From Latrodectus hesperus (lineage: Eukaryota > Arthropoda > Arachnida > Araneae > Theridiidae), in assembly GCA_037975125.1 (NCBI GenBank), contig CM075862.1:41526924-41590923 (forward strand): 64,000 nt of DNA, in the 5' to 3' direction. Positions within the stretch are counted from its first letter, which is position 1. Each line of letters starts with the position of its first letter. Position numbers and translations under genes: made by a program. A model generated the notes under the pieces. That model worked only from the letters and a program-made list of their open reading frames with translations, did not search any database and was not told the DNA's origin. Shown piece after piece: positions 23,656 to 36,420 of this stretch.

Positions 23656-24604
23656 ATTTAATAACCAGTCCTTTAATCTGTAACATTTTAGTATTCACCA
23701 AAATTAGTGGTAGCACAGCATTTTTCAAAATGAATATACTCTTTGATTAGAAGGCAGCTATTGTTGAATAACAGATTACTGCACTTCTGACAAATGTATG
23801 TATGTCTGACCATATATGTGCTTATGAGTCTAAAGAGTTTCCTTCCTTGTGACACCCACTCCTCTCACCTAGAAGTGGGCCGTGTCTATGAAAAGCCCAT
23901 CTAGAAGCCAACTTATAAGCTGGATATTAAGATGATTTACATCTTAGAGTAGTACTATACTTGGTGTCAAAACTGATTAACTTTAACATTTTATAATCAT
24001 TCATTTAGATATATTATTATGAAAGAAACTCTAAATATTCACAATAGTCTGAATGCTTTACAAGCCAATCTACAATGGTTAGTTTTGCTTCTAAAGCTAT
24101 ATTATAATTGTGATTAAGAATATGCAGAATATATCTCCTTTTTGCGAAATGTTTTTTATTAATTCTAGTATTTTAGTATCACTCAATATGAGTTAAATTA
24201 TATAAAATGAATTTAACTTTATTAATTTGTTAAAACCATCCCCAAAATGGAAACAGAGGATGTTGTAAAAATTGTTATCTACCAGTAATACTGCAACAGG
24301 TTATAATAAAGCTGAGTTTATTTTTTATTAGAATTTAACAACCAATCTTTGTTTCCTATTTATTTTCTTCTAATATTTTCTGGGTTCTTGATTATACATT
24401 TAAAAATTAAGGGAAATCTCAAACTTCGTTAAATAGATAATTTGTGGTCAGAAGGCTGTCTTGAAATTACACTATTTAAACTCTAACAGGTTATAATGAA
24501 ATTTTCTTTACTGTCATCATGCGGCAATTTCAAAGAATATTGCAAAAACATTTTTCCTATTATTAGAAGTATTTTAGTAATAAGTTTTCTCTGGTGCACA
24601 TAGC
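23656..24604. other. AT-rich DNA, nothing firmly recognised
   Basis: Contains a short GC-richer patch at 23830-23930 (GACACCCACTCCTCTCACCT) of unknown origin. No gene seen. Confidence 0.45.
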
Positions 24605-24730
24605 GAATCTGGTAGCTGAATGGTTAGCGTCCCGGCCTTCGGTTTTACAATCCGTGTTTTCGATTGCAACCTTGAGATGGGATTTTAATATACTTTAAAC
24701 CCCGTCAAATACAAGTCCCAGTCTCATTAT
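24605..24730 (+). mobile_element. tRNA-derived SINE head
   Basis: TCTGGTAGCTGAATGGTTAG, then CGTCCCGGCCTTCGG and GTGTTTTCGATTGCAACC, reads as a degenerate tRNA: an A box around AGCTGAATGGTTAGCG and a B box around GTTTTCGATTGC. It continues about 60 bases into a body that matches none of the other SINEs here. Not a working tRNA, as the acceptor arms do not pair. No target duplication found. Confidence 0.55.
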
Positions 24731-26198
24731 AAGGTCTAATTCTGTGATAAAAAGAATAATCAAATAAAATTGTCATGTATTTGAGTGATTACTATTCATG
24801 AAACACGTTAAGATTTAAGTCTCTGAACGGAATTTCTGATTTTGAGAAAGCTAAAATATTTTTTCTTAACTTTCAATTATTCATAATTAATTTATTTTAA
24901 TTTGTTTAATGAAATAAAGCGAAATTTTTATTGAAATTAATCAATAAATTATAATTTTTACTTTAAATTTAAATATTTAAGCTAAGAACTACTTTTTCCG
25001 TTAACCTGATTGAAAATTCTTGAAATATAGATTTTTATTTTTATTATTCAATTCTTATAATTTTTATTAACAGCGTTTGCAGGTTGTTGTGTGTACGTTT
25101 GTGTATGTATTTAAACATATAGCTTTTCTTTTAAGCGAATATACATTTAAACATGTATAAGTTAGCAATATTTTCAATGAAACATCATTTATTTCTCTTT
25201 CATTATACATAATTTGTTAGAATTAATAGCAAATAAATGCATCAATATTTTGATCAATTGTTGTTTTTCTTTGTAATGTTACTGATACACATAAAGTCTT
25301 TTAAAGTTTTTTCTAATAACAAATTTACTTTTTTGTGAGATTGTAGAAGAAATTCCAGATATTTAAACAATTAAAACTGGGATTGTTTCATCTATAAAAT
25401 ATTGAAAACCTAGTAAGGCAGTTTCCTTTAATATTTGAAATTAAGCTAAGACGTGATAAAAAAAGAGAAAGAAGAATGGTTTCCAAATTCACTAATATTT
25501 CAAACTAGCGCCAGCAAACATTTTTATTATAGATCCGGAATAAGAACTATTTGAAAAAGTCTTGTCAAATGAGTAAACACAAAAGCTATAACATTCATTG
25601 AGAAAGCATATGCAGTAATGGTAGACTAAAATTTAATATTTCATTTTAAAATTTTAATTTCAATTAATTTAAGACATAATTATAACTGATTTAAATTCTC
25701 TGCGAATATAATTAAATGATATAATTTATTTAAAACCCATATAATACAGTTTTGTAATTCTGTGCTTCAAGAATAAGAAAGTGGGATTATTTTTTCTTCA
25801 AATGTGTCACATGTGTGTAGACTAGAGTAGAGATAAAATATATATTGCATTAGATCTCCCTAATTCTTATATTTTATCAATTTAATATTATAAAAGATAA
25901 CAGTATTATTTATTTTAATTTAGAATATTTTATAGATTATTTGTTGTATAGTATATTTACGCTTTATCCAGTATATCATTCATTTCAAATGCGCTGTGTG
26001 GTTTTGATATAATATTAAATAACTTCATAGATAAATGGAATTTCCAAACATTTCATATCACATTTGATTCAGTTTTAGTTGAAACAAGTTTGATAATATA
26101 CATTAATATATCTAAGAGGTATAAACCTATCTGGTAATGTATTTTATGCTACATCTATATTGATGCAAATATACATACATATGTATTTATGCTTTTTC
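24731..26198. other. AT-rich unique DNA, nothing recognised
   Basis: No supported feature. Confidence 0.5.
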
Positions 26199-26432
26199 TT
26201 ATCCCATGGCGGAGATGACATCTTCGGCATTTTTTGCAATTAGTTGACGAGCAGCCCAATAAAGTAATGATGAAGCATGAAACGAGTTAAAATTATCATC
26301 CACAGAGTTGCCCACATGTAACTTTAAAACAATGGGACTGTGCTCGAGATGGTAACTATCATATCTCCTTGTTGTCACGTAGGGCAAGAAGACGAATCCT
26401 TGATTCGAATAATATATAAATGCTTCAGCATA
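26199..26432 (-). CDS. open frame of unknown nature, possible exon
   Basis: An open stretch on the minus strand ending in TAA at 26199. The frame runs from about 26432 through FVFLPYVTTRRYDSYHLEHS and VLKLHVGNSVDDNFN to ARQLIAKNAEDVISAMG. Composition is protein-like and less AT-rich than its surroundings. I recognise no domain, transmembrane segment or signal peptide. A MITE sits 26 bases upstream of the frame. It may be a terminal exon, or a fragment of an unrecognised transposon protein. Confidence 0.28.
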   Translation of the reverse strand, partial: YAEAFIYYSNQGFVFLPYVTTRRYDSYHLEHSPIVLKLHVGNSVDDNFNSFHASSLLYWAARQLIAKNAEDVISAMG

Positions 26433-26457
26433 GTCATGTCACCACAGGTAACGTATA

Positions 26458-26679
26458 ATCCAGGATTCCAAATTCAGAATTTTTTTGGCGATGAAGAAAT
26501 GTTGACAAGATGACGTATTGTGACGTGTGTAATGACGTAAATACTAGGTTTGCCAAGATAAAATTTTCTGCATAGATTTTATACGTCTCCATATCTATGA
26601 CGTAATGAAAAACAGGTTGACAGATACATAAGAAAATTAGCCAAAAAAATCACCAAACTCAGAATTTGTCATCCTGGAT
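26458..26679. mobile_element. MITE with TA target site
   Basis: A 222-bp element without coding capacity. The ends are ATCCAGGATTCCAAATTC and, inverted, ATCCAGGATGACAAATTC: 16 of 18 bases match. A TA dinucleotide flanks each side (26456-26457, 26680-26681), so it is probably a non-autonomous Tc1/mariner-type element. No autonomous partner with these ends is in the window. The interior holds several TGACGT repeats. Confidence 0.72.
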
Positions 26680-26681
26680 TA

Positions 26682-28558
26682 CAAAGCTTCTCTGTCGTCC
26701 TATCAAGTATTCAAACGAATACAAGCAGCCCCAACTGGTCGAGAGAAATACTTGGGGATTCCATTAATTTTGTTGAGAAAGACACTCCATCTCTTACCAA
26801 CAGCTGCATTACTATACACAATGGCTCTATTGTTTTTTAATTTACTGTTAATGATTTTCTTATTTTACGCAGAGGTAGAAAAGTGCCTATCAGCCTATAC
26901 GTTTCCAAAAATGTCAAAAATGACTAGGAATCTACTGGAAGGCAATTCTTTTTTGAGACTTTTAAGCTCAATTAATTCCATTCTACTGGAATGAACTACC
27001 GCGGTTTCATTCATTATACTTTTAATTTTTAAGTGACAAAATAGCAATCTGAGAATCGATAATATGTATTTAAGTATAAAGTATTATATAGATATATAAT
27101 ATAAATTAAATTAAAAATATATACTATTTTACACTAACGATTATTTTCAATTTCGAACAAAACATTTTATTGTAAATGAAAAGATTAGTATAAGTAATGG
27201 GGAAAATGTAAGAAGTGCTTTAAAACATTGTTGCCATTGTTGTGTTATTTTGAATACACTATTTGAATGATATGAAAGAAAATAAATAAAACTCATTCTT
27301 TCACTTAAGGCACGTTTTCTTAAATTTAACGCTGTTCTTGTCAAAGAAAAATAAAATAACACTCTTACTAAACGAAATACGAAAAAATCAAAACTTAAAC
27401 GTGATGTTTTTAATACTTAAAAATTGATGCGAAAAAAATATCCATGTCTCTTTAACAATATACGGTTTTTCAGTTTAAAAATAATGCTCTTGTTCATTTC
27501 GCACTTTCATTTTTTTGGGGGGAAATAAAGAGTTAGAAAAAATATGGAAACTTCAAACTTTAAGATATAAAAAGGGGTAAAAACCAAACATAAAAATATG
27601 TAAAAAAGTGTTTAGTTGATACTTTTTTATCGTTAAATACTTTCACTTTTCTTAAATTTACGCATAATTTAAAGTACTTCTAAAAGAAAAATTCCAAGCA
27701 AAAACTCTAACAATTACTTTCATGGAGAAGTTTTTCCTTTTGAGAACTGAAAATTGTGCAATATAAAACCATATTTATGGTACAATATAACACCAAGGGC
27801 AATATAGTCAAAAATTTTAATATTCAAGTTGTATGCTTGTCACGCACACAAAGTGGCTTTGCTTTGATATTTGCGCATATATTTAAAACTTAATTGATGG
27901 AGCGTTAATGAAGAAAATATTTATAATTCTTCTCGATTACAAATAATTATTTGAATAAAAAATAAATCAATAAGTGTTAACTTAAAAAATAAACTGCCCA
28001 GTTATTTCTAAAAATATAGTTTATTTCTTTTTGGAAAGGAGGATTTGTATGTGCGCAACATAGTTTATCCATATATTACTATTTTATTATAGCTTTAATT
28101 ATAAAAAAAATAATGAGGAATGCCTTAACAATGAAATAAAAGGAAATTAATGATGAAAGATGCATGCGTATCGTTCTTGAAAAAAATAAAGGTGTCTTTA
28201 CATATTTACTAGTAAGTTTTCTAATATTTCAAAATTTTTAAAATAAAATTAATTAAAAAATAATTTCACTTCAATGTAATTTGCAATCGCATATTTTTTC
28301 AACATATCTGTGTAAATATAAACCTATAACACAGCTTTAACTGAAAGCAATTAGTTTTCATTAATAAAAGTTCAAATATTTATATTAATAAAATTTAAAC
28401 ATACAGACTTAAAATAAATAATATATTACTGACTCAAACAGAGAATATTATTTAAACAACAATTACACTATTGCTTGATATCTGAACTTTCAATACGCTT
28501 CATCATCATATTTTATTTTGCCTTCAATTTTTTTTTATCAAAATACTAAATATAAAAA
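26682..28558. other. AT-rich DNA, nothing recognised
   Basis: Open frames at 26752-26994 (80 codons) and 27147-27362 (71 codons, minus) carry no motif. A GC-richer patch near 26690-26760 has no match. Confidence 0.5.
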
Positions 28559-28613
28559 AAGTTTGTTTTGCATAGTCATAATTTACAATATTATGACAAT
28601 GCAAAACAAACTT
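28559..28613. repeat. hairpin, 24-bp arms (1 mismatch), 7-base loop
   Basis: Left arm starts AAGTTTGTTTTGCAT; the right arm is its inverse, ending ATGCAAAACAAACTT; loop TTACAAT. 23 of 24 positions pair. No TA or other target duplication flanks it. Confidence 0.9.
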
Positions 28614-29402
28614 ATGAGTCATTTCTAGAGAAGCAAATAAATCGTAATTTCAATCAATTTGTACATTATATAATACTTCTGAATACTAGAAATTATGTGC
28701 AATTTATACATTTGCAATTAAATATATGCAAATAAAATATTTTGCATTTATTTTCAGTGTGAAATTGTTACTTAAAAATAATATATTTCCTGAAATTTCA
28801 GAGTTAGAAAAAAAATGCCATTTTAAATTGAAATAATTGGTGTTTGTGTTGAATTAAATACGTATTTTCCTTCAGAATGGAATACATGTATTAATTTTAA
28901 TAAAAATAAATTTGCAAATAATAACTATACACAAGTCGAGCAGGTTAAATATAAATAAAAGTCAAATATATTAATAAACAAGGAATCCAATTGCTTAAAA
29001 AAATCTTTGTATCTTCAATAATTTAAATATTTAAATAGAAGGTTCTTATTAGTTCTTGATATTTTTAAATATTTGATTAGGATTTGGTGTTTAGAATTGA
29101 TAAAGTTTTGATAACTATTGATTATCCAGTGACAGATAATTCCAGAATTATTTGCAATGTTCATATAGAGAAATTCCTTCGAACAATCTGTATAACAATG
29201 CATTTGTTGATGGATAGGCCTCTTTTTTCCTTATGATTTTAATTTACTTAATTCACAACAAACTTAGAAATTTCAAAAATATTAAATTGAGTATTAAAGA
29301 ATAAAAAGTAATTGATACTGAATTAAATACCAAATAGTATTCCATTTCATGTGATAAATATAAATCATTTCATTACCTAAACAATATTTTCTATGCAAAG
29401 TA
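28614..29402. other. AT-rich spacer, nothing recognised
   Basis: No supported feature. A 62-codon frame at 29015-29203 (minus) has no motif. Confidence 0.5.
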
Positions 29403-29445
29403 ATATATATATATATACATATATATATATACATATATATATACG

Positions 29446-29474
<29 letters not shown>
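29403..29474. repeat. (TA)n microsatellite with CA/GT interruptions
   Basis: TA repeats broken by TACATA and ACGTAT units. Confidence 0.9.
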
Positions 29475-29478
<4 letters not shown>

Positions 29479-29720
29479 TTTATTTACAAAATCGAATAAC
29501 TCTATAAAAAAGAAATTTATGAACATTGTAAAATAGTATATTTTGCTTTTTAAAATTAACGTTGCTTACATTTGGTTTTGGTAATGTTAATAATTATTAT
29601 AACAAATGTTTGTGTTCTGAATATTTACATTTATATATCATACGTAGCTTAAGTATTAAAATTTATTAAAATCCAAGAAATAGTGTTAAATGATTTAGAA
29701 AATGAAGCATTCATACGTTT

Positions 29721-29786
29721 ATTAGCAAAGTTGGTGTTGTCTTGTGCCAGCCTAGGATGGCACAAGACAACACCAACTTTGCTAAT
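29721..29786. repeat. perfect hairpin, 28-bp arms, 10-base loop
   Basis: Left arm begins ATTAGCAAAGTTGGTGTTG and ends CTTGTGCC; the right arm is its exact inverse complement (29759-29786); loop AGCCTAGGAT. All 28 positions pair. It lies inside an 82-codon open frame that has no other support. Confidence 0.95.
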
Positions 29787-30622
29787 TTTGCAATCCACTC
29801 AAAGATGTTTGTCAATACAGTTAGTTTGGGTTCCTGGAAAATCAGAAAAAGGTCTTAATCAGAACAACCAAGAAAGAGCGGAACATCTTTTTAACAAGTT
29901 TTCTGAAAAACGATTATATTTTAACAAATAACTTATTAAACCACATAAGTTAGGCATTCAATTGTTTTTCGTAACAAGTTAACATAAGTTGCTTCTTAAC
30001 CCATGCAAAAACTAATTATTTATTAAGTTATTAAGTTAGTTCATTGAAATAATTATCTGCAATTTAGACGAAATATTTCAATAATAAAATTATTGTTGAT
30101 TTGAAATTGAAATATTTAATTATTTAATTAAACAATTAAGATATGAAACACCTGTTGAAATCCATTGAATTTAGGACTAAATTACCTATAAATTCAGTAT
30201 ATATATGTATACATATATATTTATTTATTTATTTAATAATTGGTCATAATTAGCCCAATTATTTTGTCGCTTATTCTTAAATTCATTGTTAATAATTTTT
30301 GACTTAGTCACACATTAATTTATTAGAAATATTTCTCGTAAAATTTAAAATATAATTCTTTCAGAATCTTCGTAATGATTATGAATTTTATAAAAAAAAA
30401 TGACTTTCACCGCAATGCAAAATATTAATTAACTATTTCTAAAGAAGTTCTTTTTTTTTCAACACGTAATAATCAACCTCTTATTAATTAATTTTTATTT
30501 ATTTTAATTTTTTAATGTTTTATAGCAATTATTTATTCTTTTCCCCTAATAGGGAGATTAGTGAGCTATTCCATTTGAAAGTAATTTTATGCATGTATAT
30601 TTTAAGTGTATTTTAATAGTAT
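29787..30622. other. AT-rich spacer, nothing recognised
   Basis: Sequence up to the truncated Gypsy copy. No gene or repeat seen apart from a short TA-rich run near 30200. Confidence 0.5.
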
Positions 30623-31217
30623 TGTACCGAGCTCCACGGGTTCGTGTTGATTGAGAGTTGAATAAAGCAACCACTTAATGAACACAAGACTTTTATTCGT
30701 AAAAACTTCACTAGATAAACGAAATTCCCGCTGTAACAATCACAATTATACAGCTACAATTCGTCAGATACAATAAGAAATAGCTTCCAATCACAGGTCT
30801 CAAATACCTCAGACAGAGAACAACTAGCAGTCACAACTAATCGTCTTCACTCACTGACTGTCTTCACAAAACTATATTCTTCCATGTCGGGCTGCGGTAT
30901 TTATACCTGACTTGGCGGAGAAATCTACCAATTTCGCCAAGGTTCTGGAAGCTTCTAGGCTATCTCGAAAAATATTGGTCCTAGAGCTTAGGTGATGGAT
31001 GTTTCCAGAAGTATCGATTTCTCGCCAAGTCGCCAAAAATCTCGCCAACCGTCGCCAAGAATCTCGCCAACTGTCGCCAAGTCGCCAAATTATTAGGAAA
31101 TCCGCTTTTAAACTACAACACGTCTAAATACCGCAATTTTTGCCCAAAATGTGAGAATTTCTGATCTGTCTGAGATATTTTAAGACAAATAAAATCATTA
31201 TTTATAAATTTGTAACA
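30623..31217 (-). repeat. Gypsy 3' LTR (truncated copy)
   Basis: A 595-base LTR running, on the minus strand, from TGTTACAAATTTATAAATAA to CTCGGTACA. It matches the 607-base LTRs at 46005 and 51690 with scattered substitutions and small length changes in the TTGGCGA-rich block, so this copy belongs to a slightly different or older lineage. TATA (TATAAATACC) and polyadenylation (AATAAAAG) motifs are conserved. The polypurine tract (GAGAGGGGGG) lies just upstream at 31220-31229. Confidence 0.92.
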
Positions 31218-31409
31218 TTGCCCCCCTCTCAAGGACTGCACGTCCCGGGCAGTACAATCCCCTGATAGGAGGCCAAATTTAATATAAGAGAATTTACATT
31301 TCAAGATGATACAGAGCACATTACATACACAAGCAACTAAAAATACAAGAAAAGAGAAAAGATTAAAATTATCTATACTATTTACAAAGAGACCATGGTC
31401 TACTAATTT

Positions 31410-33050
31410 TTACTCTACATTACGATAAGGAGCTAATCTATCATAATGTACTACCTTTGGTTTTGAAGAAGATGATTTTCTTATACGAACCACGACGTCG
31501 TTCAGTCTTTTTAGAACTGTGTAGGGACCTTCCCAGTTGGCTTGCAGCTTTGGAGAAAGTCCTTTACGTCGAATCGGGTTCCACAACCAAACTTTGTCAC
31601 CTTCTTGAAATTCACGTCCTGTCGCTCTTGTGTCATACCTTGTCTTCATTCTTTCGGTCGTCAGGTTGATTCGGTCTCGAGCGAAGTTATGGACATCTTC
31701 AAGACGTGCCTGAAGGTCTCGAAGGTATTCCTCTGGCGATGAAGATGTATCCGGTGGACGACCAAACTGAAGATCACAAGGGAGACGAAGTTCGCGACCA
31801 AAGAGCATCTGTGAAGGAGTATATCCGGTAGTCTCATGGACAGCACTGCGATATGCAAGCAGAAACAGCGGTAGCTTCAAATCCCAATCTTGCTGATTTC
31901 TGGAAACCATAAGTGAGAGATTATTCAAGATGGTTCTGTTAAATCTCTCTACCATGCCGTCCGATTGTGGGTGTAGTGGCGTGGTCTGCGTCTTGTCTAT
32001 TCCGAGAATTTGACACATTCCTTTAAACACAACAGAGGTGAAATTTGTCCCTTGATCAGAATGGATTTGTAAGGGTGTGCCGAATCTGGAAACCCATTGA
32101 TGCACTAGAACCTCGGCTACTGTAGTCGCCTCTTGATCGGGGATTGCAAACGCTTCAGGCCACTTAGTAAAGTAGTCCATGACAACTAGTATGTATTTGT
32201 TGCCATTTGAGGATCGTGGTAAAGGACCCAAAATGTCCAATGCTATCCGCTCAAAAGGTGCTCCTACGTTGTACCGCTGCAACCTTCCTCGGCTACGTTT
32301 CTTCGGTCCTTTACGTGCCGCACAGTCATCACAAGATTGGCACCATTTCTCTACATCTTGTCTCGTTTTGCTCCAATAGAAGCGTTCTCGAACTTTCTGT
32401 AGAGTTTTCATTACTCCGAAGTGGCCTCCAGTTGAGCTATTGTGCAATTCTTTCAAAACATCTGAAATTCTTGATTTTGGAAGAACAAGCTGCCATTTGA
32501 AATTACGTCCATCATCGGACTCCCATTTCCTGTATAAGACACCATTTCTTATATGGAGTGAGTCCCAAAGAGCCCAATATTGCTTAGTAGCAGGACTGTA
32601 GGTGGAGATTTCCTGCCAACTTGGTCTCATACTAGAAGATTCTTTCAATTCAAGAATTGGATTTATATCTGGGTCTTCTTTTTGGGCTTCCCTAAGTCCT
32701 TTATCACTCCATGGGTCTGGTTTCGGTGGAGGTGAAACAGTAACTTGGCGTACCGAAGGATTTACTAACTGATAGTTCTTCTCTACTCTAGAACAATATC
32801 GGCAGCTTTCATTACACGGCTTCCTTGATAGTGCATCAGCATTTCCATGAAGAGTTCCTTTGCGATGACGTATTTCAAAGTCAAACTCCTGGAGTCGTTG
32901 AATCCATCTGGCTACCTGTCCTTCCGGATTTTTAAAATTTAAAAGCCAGGTTAAGGATGCGTGATCTGTCCGGAGCAAGAACTTTCTTCCATAGAGATAA
33001 TGGTGGAAATGTTCCATGGCTTTAACAATTGCCAGCAATTCCTTCCTGGT
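31410..33050 (-). CDS. Gypsy Pol fragment: RNase H and integrase
   Basis: One open frame of over 540 codons with no internal stop. It starts within the RNase H domain (ELLAIVKAMEHFHHYLYGRK, then LRTDHASLTWLLNF and HGNADALSRKP). The H2C2 zinc finger (GGHFGVMKT, CQSCDDC) and the integrase core follow: Asp in LDILGPLP, Asp in HSDQGTNF and Glu in MVERFNRT. It ends with a GPY/F-type C-terminal domain (WEGPYTVLKRL). It differs from the full Pol at 48008-51499 at only about ten residues. There is no start codon of its own, since its 5' part is missing, so it is probably not expressed as a useful protein. Confidence 0.9.
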   Translation of the reverse strand, partial: TRKELLAIVKAMEHFHHYLYGRKFLLRTDHASLTWLLNFKNPEGQVARWIQRLQEFDFEIRHRKGTLHGNADALSRKPCNESCRYCSRVEKNYQLVNPSVRQVTVSPPPKPDPWSDKGLREAQKEDPDINPILELKESSSMRPSWQEISTYSPATKQYWALWDSLHIRNGVLYRKWESDDGRNFKWQLVLPKSRISDVLKELHNSSTGGHFGVMKTLQKVRERFYWSKTRQDVEKWCQSCDDCAARKGPKKRSRGRLQRYNVGAPFERIALDILGPLPRSSNGNKYILVVMDYFTKWPEAFAIPDQEATTVAEVLVHQWVSRFGTPLQIHSDQGTNFTSVVFKGMCQILGIDKTQTTPLHPQSDGMVERFNRTILNNLSLMVSRNQQDWDLKLPLFLLAYRSAVHETTGYTPSQMLFGRELRLPCDLQFGRPPDTSSSPEEYLRDLQARLEDVHNFARDRINLTTERMKTRYDTRATGREFQEGDKVWLWNPIRRKGLSPKLQANWEGPYTVLKRLNDVVVRIRKSSSSKPKVVHYDRLAPYRNVE

Positions 33051-33052
33051 TG

Positions 33053-33882
<830 letters not shown>

Positions 33883-34437
33883 CCTCTATAATACCATTTT
33901 AGAGGGTATCCTAGTATATGATATTAAATGTATTTTACTTTCGATAATCCTAACATAATATAACATTGCATAAAATAAAAAAATATTTATACAGAAATTT
34001 TAAATTATAGAAAAAAATTAAATTGTTACTGTGCCGTATATAATTTACATTTTTAAATAAATGTTGAATTTTGATAGACCTTAATCATGAAAATTCCAGA
34101 AATACTAATGTAAAATCTCTTTTAAGTGAACCAAAAACTTTGTAAAGTAACAGACATACCTAGTGTTGCGAATGTATTGTGTGATTTTTGAGAAATTACT
34201 TCAAATTTATAAATTCTCGTTTATTCAATGGCTAGTGATTCTTAATATTTACATTAATTACAGGAACAATATAACATATTCAGTGGTGCATTTGTTATAA
34301 TAAGGATCATTGGTTGCATAACGTAGAACTAAATATGTAATGTTAATCCAGTGTTCATTATGTTCGTATTATTACACAAGAACAAAACTTCATTACTCTC
34401 TTGTAAATGATATTAATGTTATAAAGCATAACAGGTA
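33883..34437. other. AT-rich spacer, nothing recognised
   Basis: No supported feature. Confidence 0.5.
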
Positions 34438-34590
34438 TTGCCTGATCATATCTTGACTTGCTTGTGTTTTTACTTGGAAGAGGCTTTTTCAAAGCCTCTT
34501 ATATTTTTGGATATCCTGGATGTTTATGGACTTGTAGAGTGGGTCTCGTATTGAAATTGGACCATCTGGGATTAACAACAAATGAATTGC
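34438..34590 (+). mobile_element. LINE 3'-end fragment, copy 1
   Basis: The plus strand is open and reads PDHILTCLCFYLEEAFSKP, then LIFLDILDVYGLVEWV, followed by CATCTGGGATTAACAACAA. The same order is seen in the fragment at 35575-35972 (SLDHILICL, ILFLDFLDMFGFMEMV, then CATCTGGGATTAGAAACAAC). This is the end of the second frame of a non-LTR retrotransposon, with a CAA-rich 3' end. The short length reflects 5' truncation. Confidence 0.68.
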
Positions 34591-35574
34591 ATTTAGTGAG
34601 AAAAGATGCATTCATAAACGAATAGCAACCTTGAAAGATTATGCTGGACATCAGTTTTCTCTTTTTCTTCCTCACCTTCAGGTTGATTCAGAATGACCAT
34701 GAAATAACCTCAAGACAGACTAAGCCCTTTTGACTAAGACAATGTATGGTTAAATGGATCACTCATAAATGCTGAATATGTGAATTAAAAAATCCCTTTT
34801 AAATCTTTCAGGTTCCGTTGACTCACCAAAAGTAACCGTGTAGTGTTTATTTACGGCATGAATTATTTTAGACTCAATATTTTGATAAAATAAGTGCTAG
34901 TGATACAGTTACATGTTCGATCACCGGCTAGTGATATGCATTGCTGTTAGGGAATAAAATTGTGCAGGATTTAAAAGCATGTTAATATCTTTGTCACACG
35001 ATTTTTATGCTGGATGGATTTCCACCTCACATTGCAAGTATATATGTATGTATAAAAATTATTTTACAGAAGATAGTATTAACATCTACCACTTTCCAAA
35101 GTATGTGGCCTCTCAGGTTCCTTGAACACAATCCATGAGACTTTTGATTTTAAAAGAGTCCGAAACGTCTTTTAGAAGTGACAAACAACTATCTTAAGCT
35201 TTGCACAACATTTGACATCATATCTTAGAATATTTCCTGGAACACACTGAAGCCAACTAAGGAGTATACTATTTTACAATTACAGATGGTTGCTCATACT
35301 AACATACAATATATTGAATATCCATTCATCTTTAAACTGTAGCTTGGACCGAATTCCTAATCCTTCATTCTGAAAAGTACCACTAGGTCACAATGAGCTC
35401 TATGACTTTGCATATATAAAACAACAGTTCTATGTTTGCGTACATAGTATAGTACATAGTTAATACATATATAGTGTAGTTTATGGATCCTGGTTTCATG
35501 GTTAAGGGAAGGGAGCTGCTTCAATTGGTCCGAGCAACTGGAGCACCAATGGGAGAAGACTAACTTAGCCCCGA
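34591..35574. other. mixed spacer between LINE fragments
   Basis: Moderately AT-rich. Patches at 35095-35260 and 35480-35570 are richer in G+C and may be unrecognised repeat fragments. No gene identified. Confidence 0.4.
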
Positions 35575-35972
35575 ATACCTACTTACTCTAGATGCTGGAC
35601 ATAATGGAATGGCCTTCACGCTTAGGATGACCATAGAGAGTTCCTCCTGCTCACCTGTGGTACATTAACTAAAGACCTTGTTGGTGCCACAAGGTCAATA
35701 TATATTGAGAAAACCACAGACGGCTCTCTCACGCTTTCTGAGAGGCCATATCAAATCACTTACCTTTCACCAAGGCGAGAGGCTCTTTTCAGAGTGTCAT
35801 TGGTGTGGAGCTGTTCAAGCCTCCCTTGATCATATTCTTATTTGTCTAAATTTTACAGTTTTTGAAATTTTAAGGGATTCGATTTTATTTTTAGACTTTC
35901 TGGACATGTTTGGTTTTATGGAGATGGTGTAGCTTAGCTACATCATCTGGGATTAGAAACAACAACAACAGT
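35575..35972 (+). mobile_element. LINE 3'-end fragment, copy 2
   Basis: Contains the C-terminal end of a non-LTR retrotransposon polyprotein. A short VPPAHLWYIN piece near 35640 is followed by an open frame (35678-35932) with TALSRFLRGHIKSLTF, a Cys-His finger (CHWCGAVQASLDHILIC) and LFLDFLDMFGFMEMV before the stop. These are typical of the region after RNase H in arthropod LINEs. The 3' end has a short untranslated part and an AACAACAACAAC tail at about 35955-35972. The 5' part is missing. Confidence 0.75.
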
Positions 35973-36406
35973 TTATGCATATAAAAACAGGTCTACATAC
36001 TTTCTTCTATCTACTGGTGATAATTTATTCTTTCCTTGTTATTATTAATATTTTTATTATATTTTATAATCACTATTTGTTACTATTATTATACCATCTA
36101 ATCATTATGTCACTTCAATAATTAATAATGTAAATATTTAATTAATGTTGAATATTTTAATAACTGTTATATGCACCTAAGAATTTTGTAAACAATTATA
36201 ATCTCCTGCGAAAATCAGTGGATTTCATTTGTAATAGTTCAGAAATATCTAATTACCTGAGTTTTCAGAAATTTTTAAAAGGAGGACCAAGAATACTTTG
36301 TTCCTAGAAGAAAAAGTGTGCTATTAACACCAACATATCAAGGAAAAGTATTACATTTAAATCAGAGACGTTACTATAACTATATTCCAAGGAAATATAA
36401 ATTAGC
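35973..36406. other. AT-rich spacer, nothing recognised
   Basis: No supported feature between the LINE end and the SINE target duplication. Confidence 0.5.
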
Positions 36407-36420
36407 ACATATAAGAGCAT

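Larger units (their letters stand above)
30623..33052 (-). mobile_element. Ty3/Gypsy element, 5'-truncated copy
   Basis: A minus-strand copy of the same Gypsy family as 46005-52296. It keeps the 3' LTR, the 3' untranslated part with polypurine tract, and Pol from mid RNase H onward. Homology stops at about 33052, in the sequence corresponding to TACAACCAGGAAGGA of the full copy. The 5' LTR, gag, protease and reverse transcriptase are missing. No second LTR or duplicated target was found. LTR retrotransposons rarely lose their 5' end during insertion, so a later deletion is the likely cause. Confidence 0.92.

Noticed and set aside
34478..34500. 10-bp hairpin AAGAGGCTTT / AAAGCCTCTT
   Set aside because: Lies inside the LINE coding fragment, in frame with the family sequence, and is short enough for chance.
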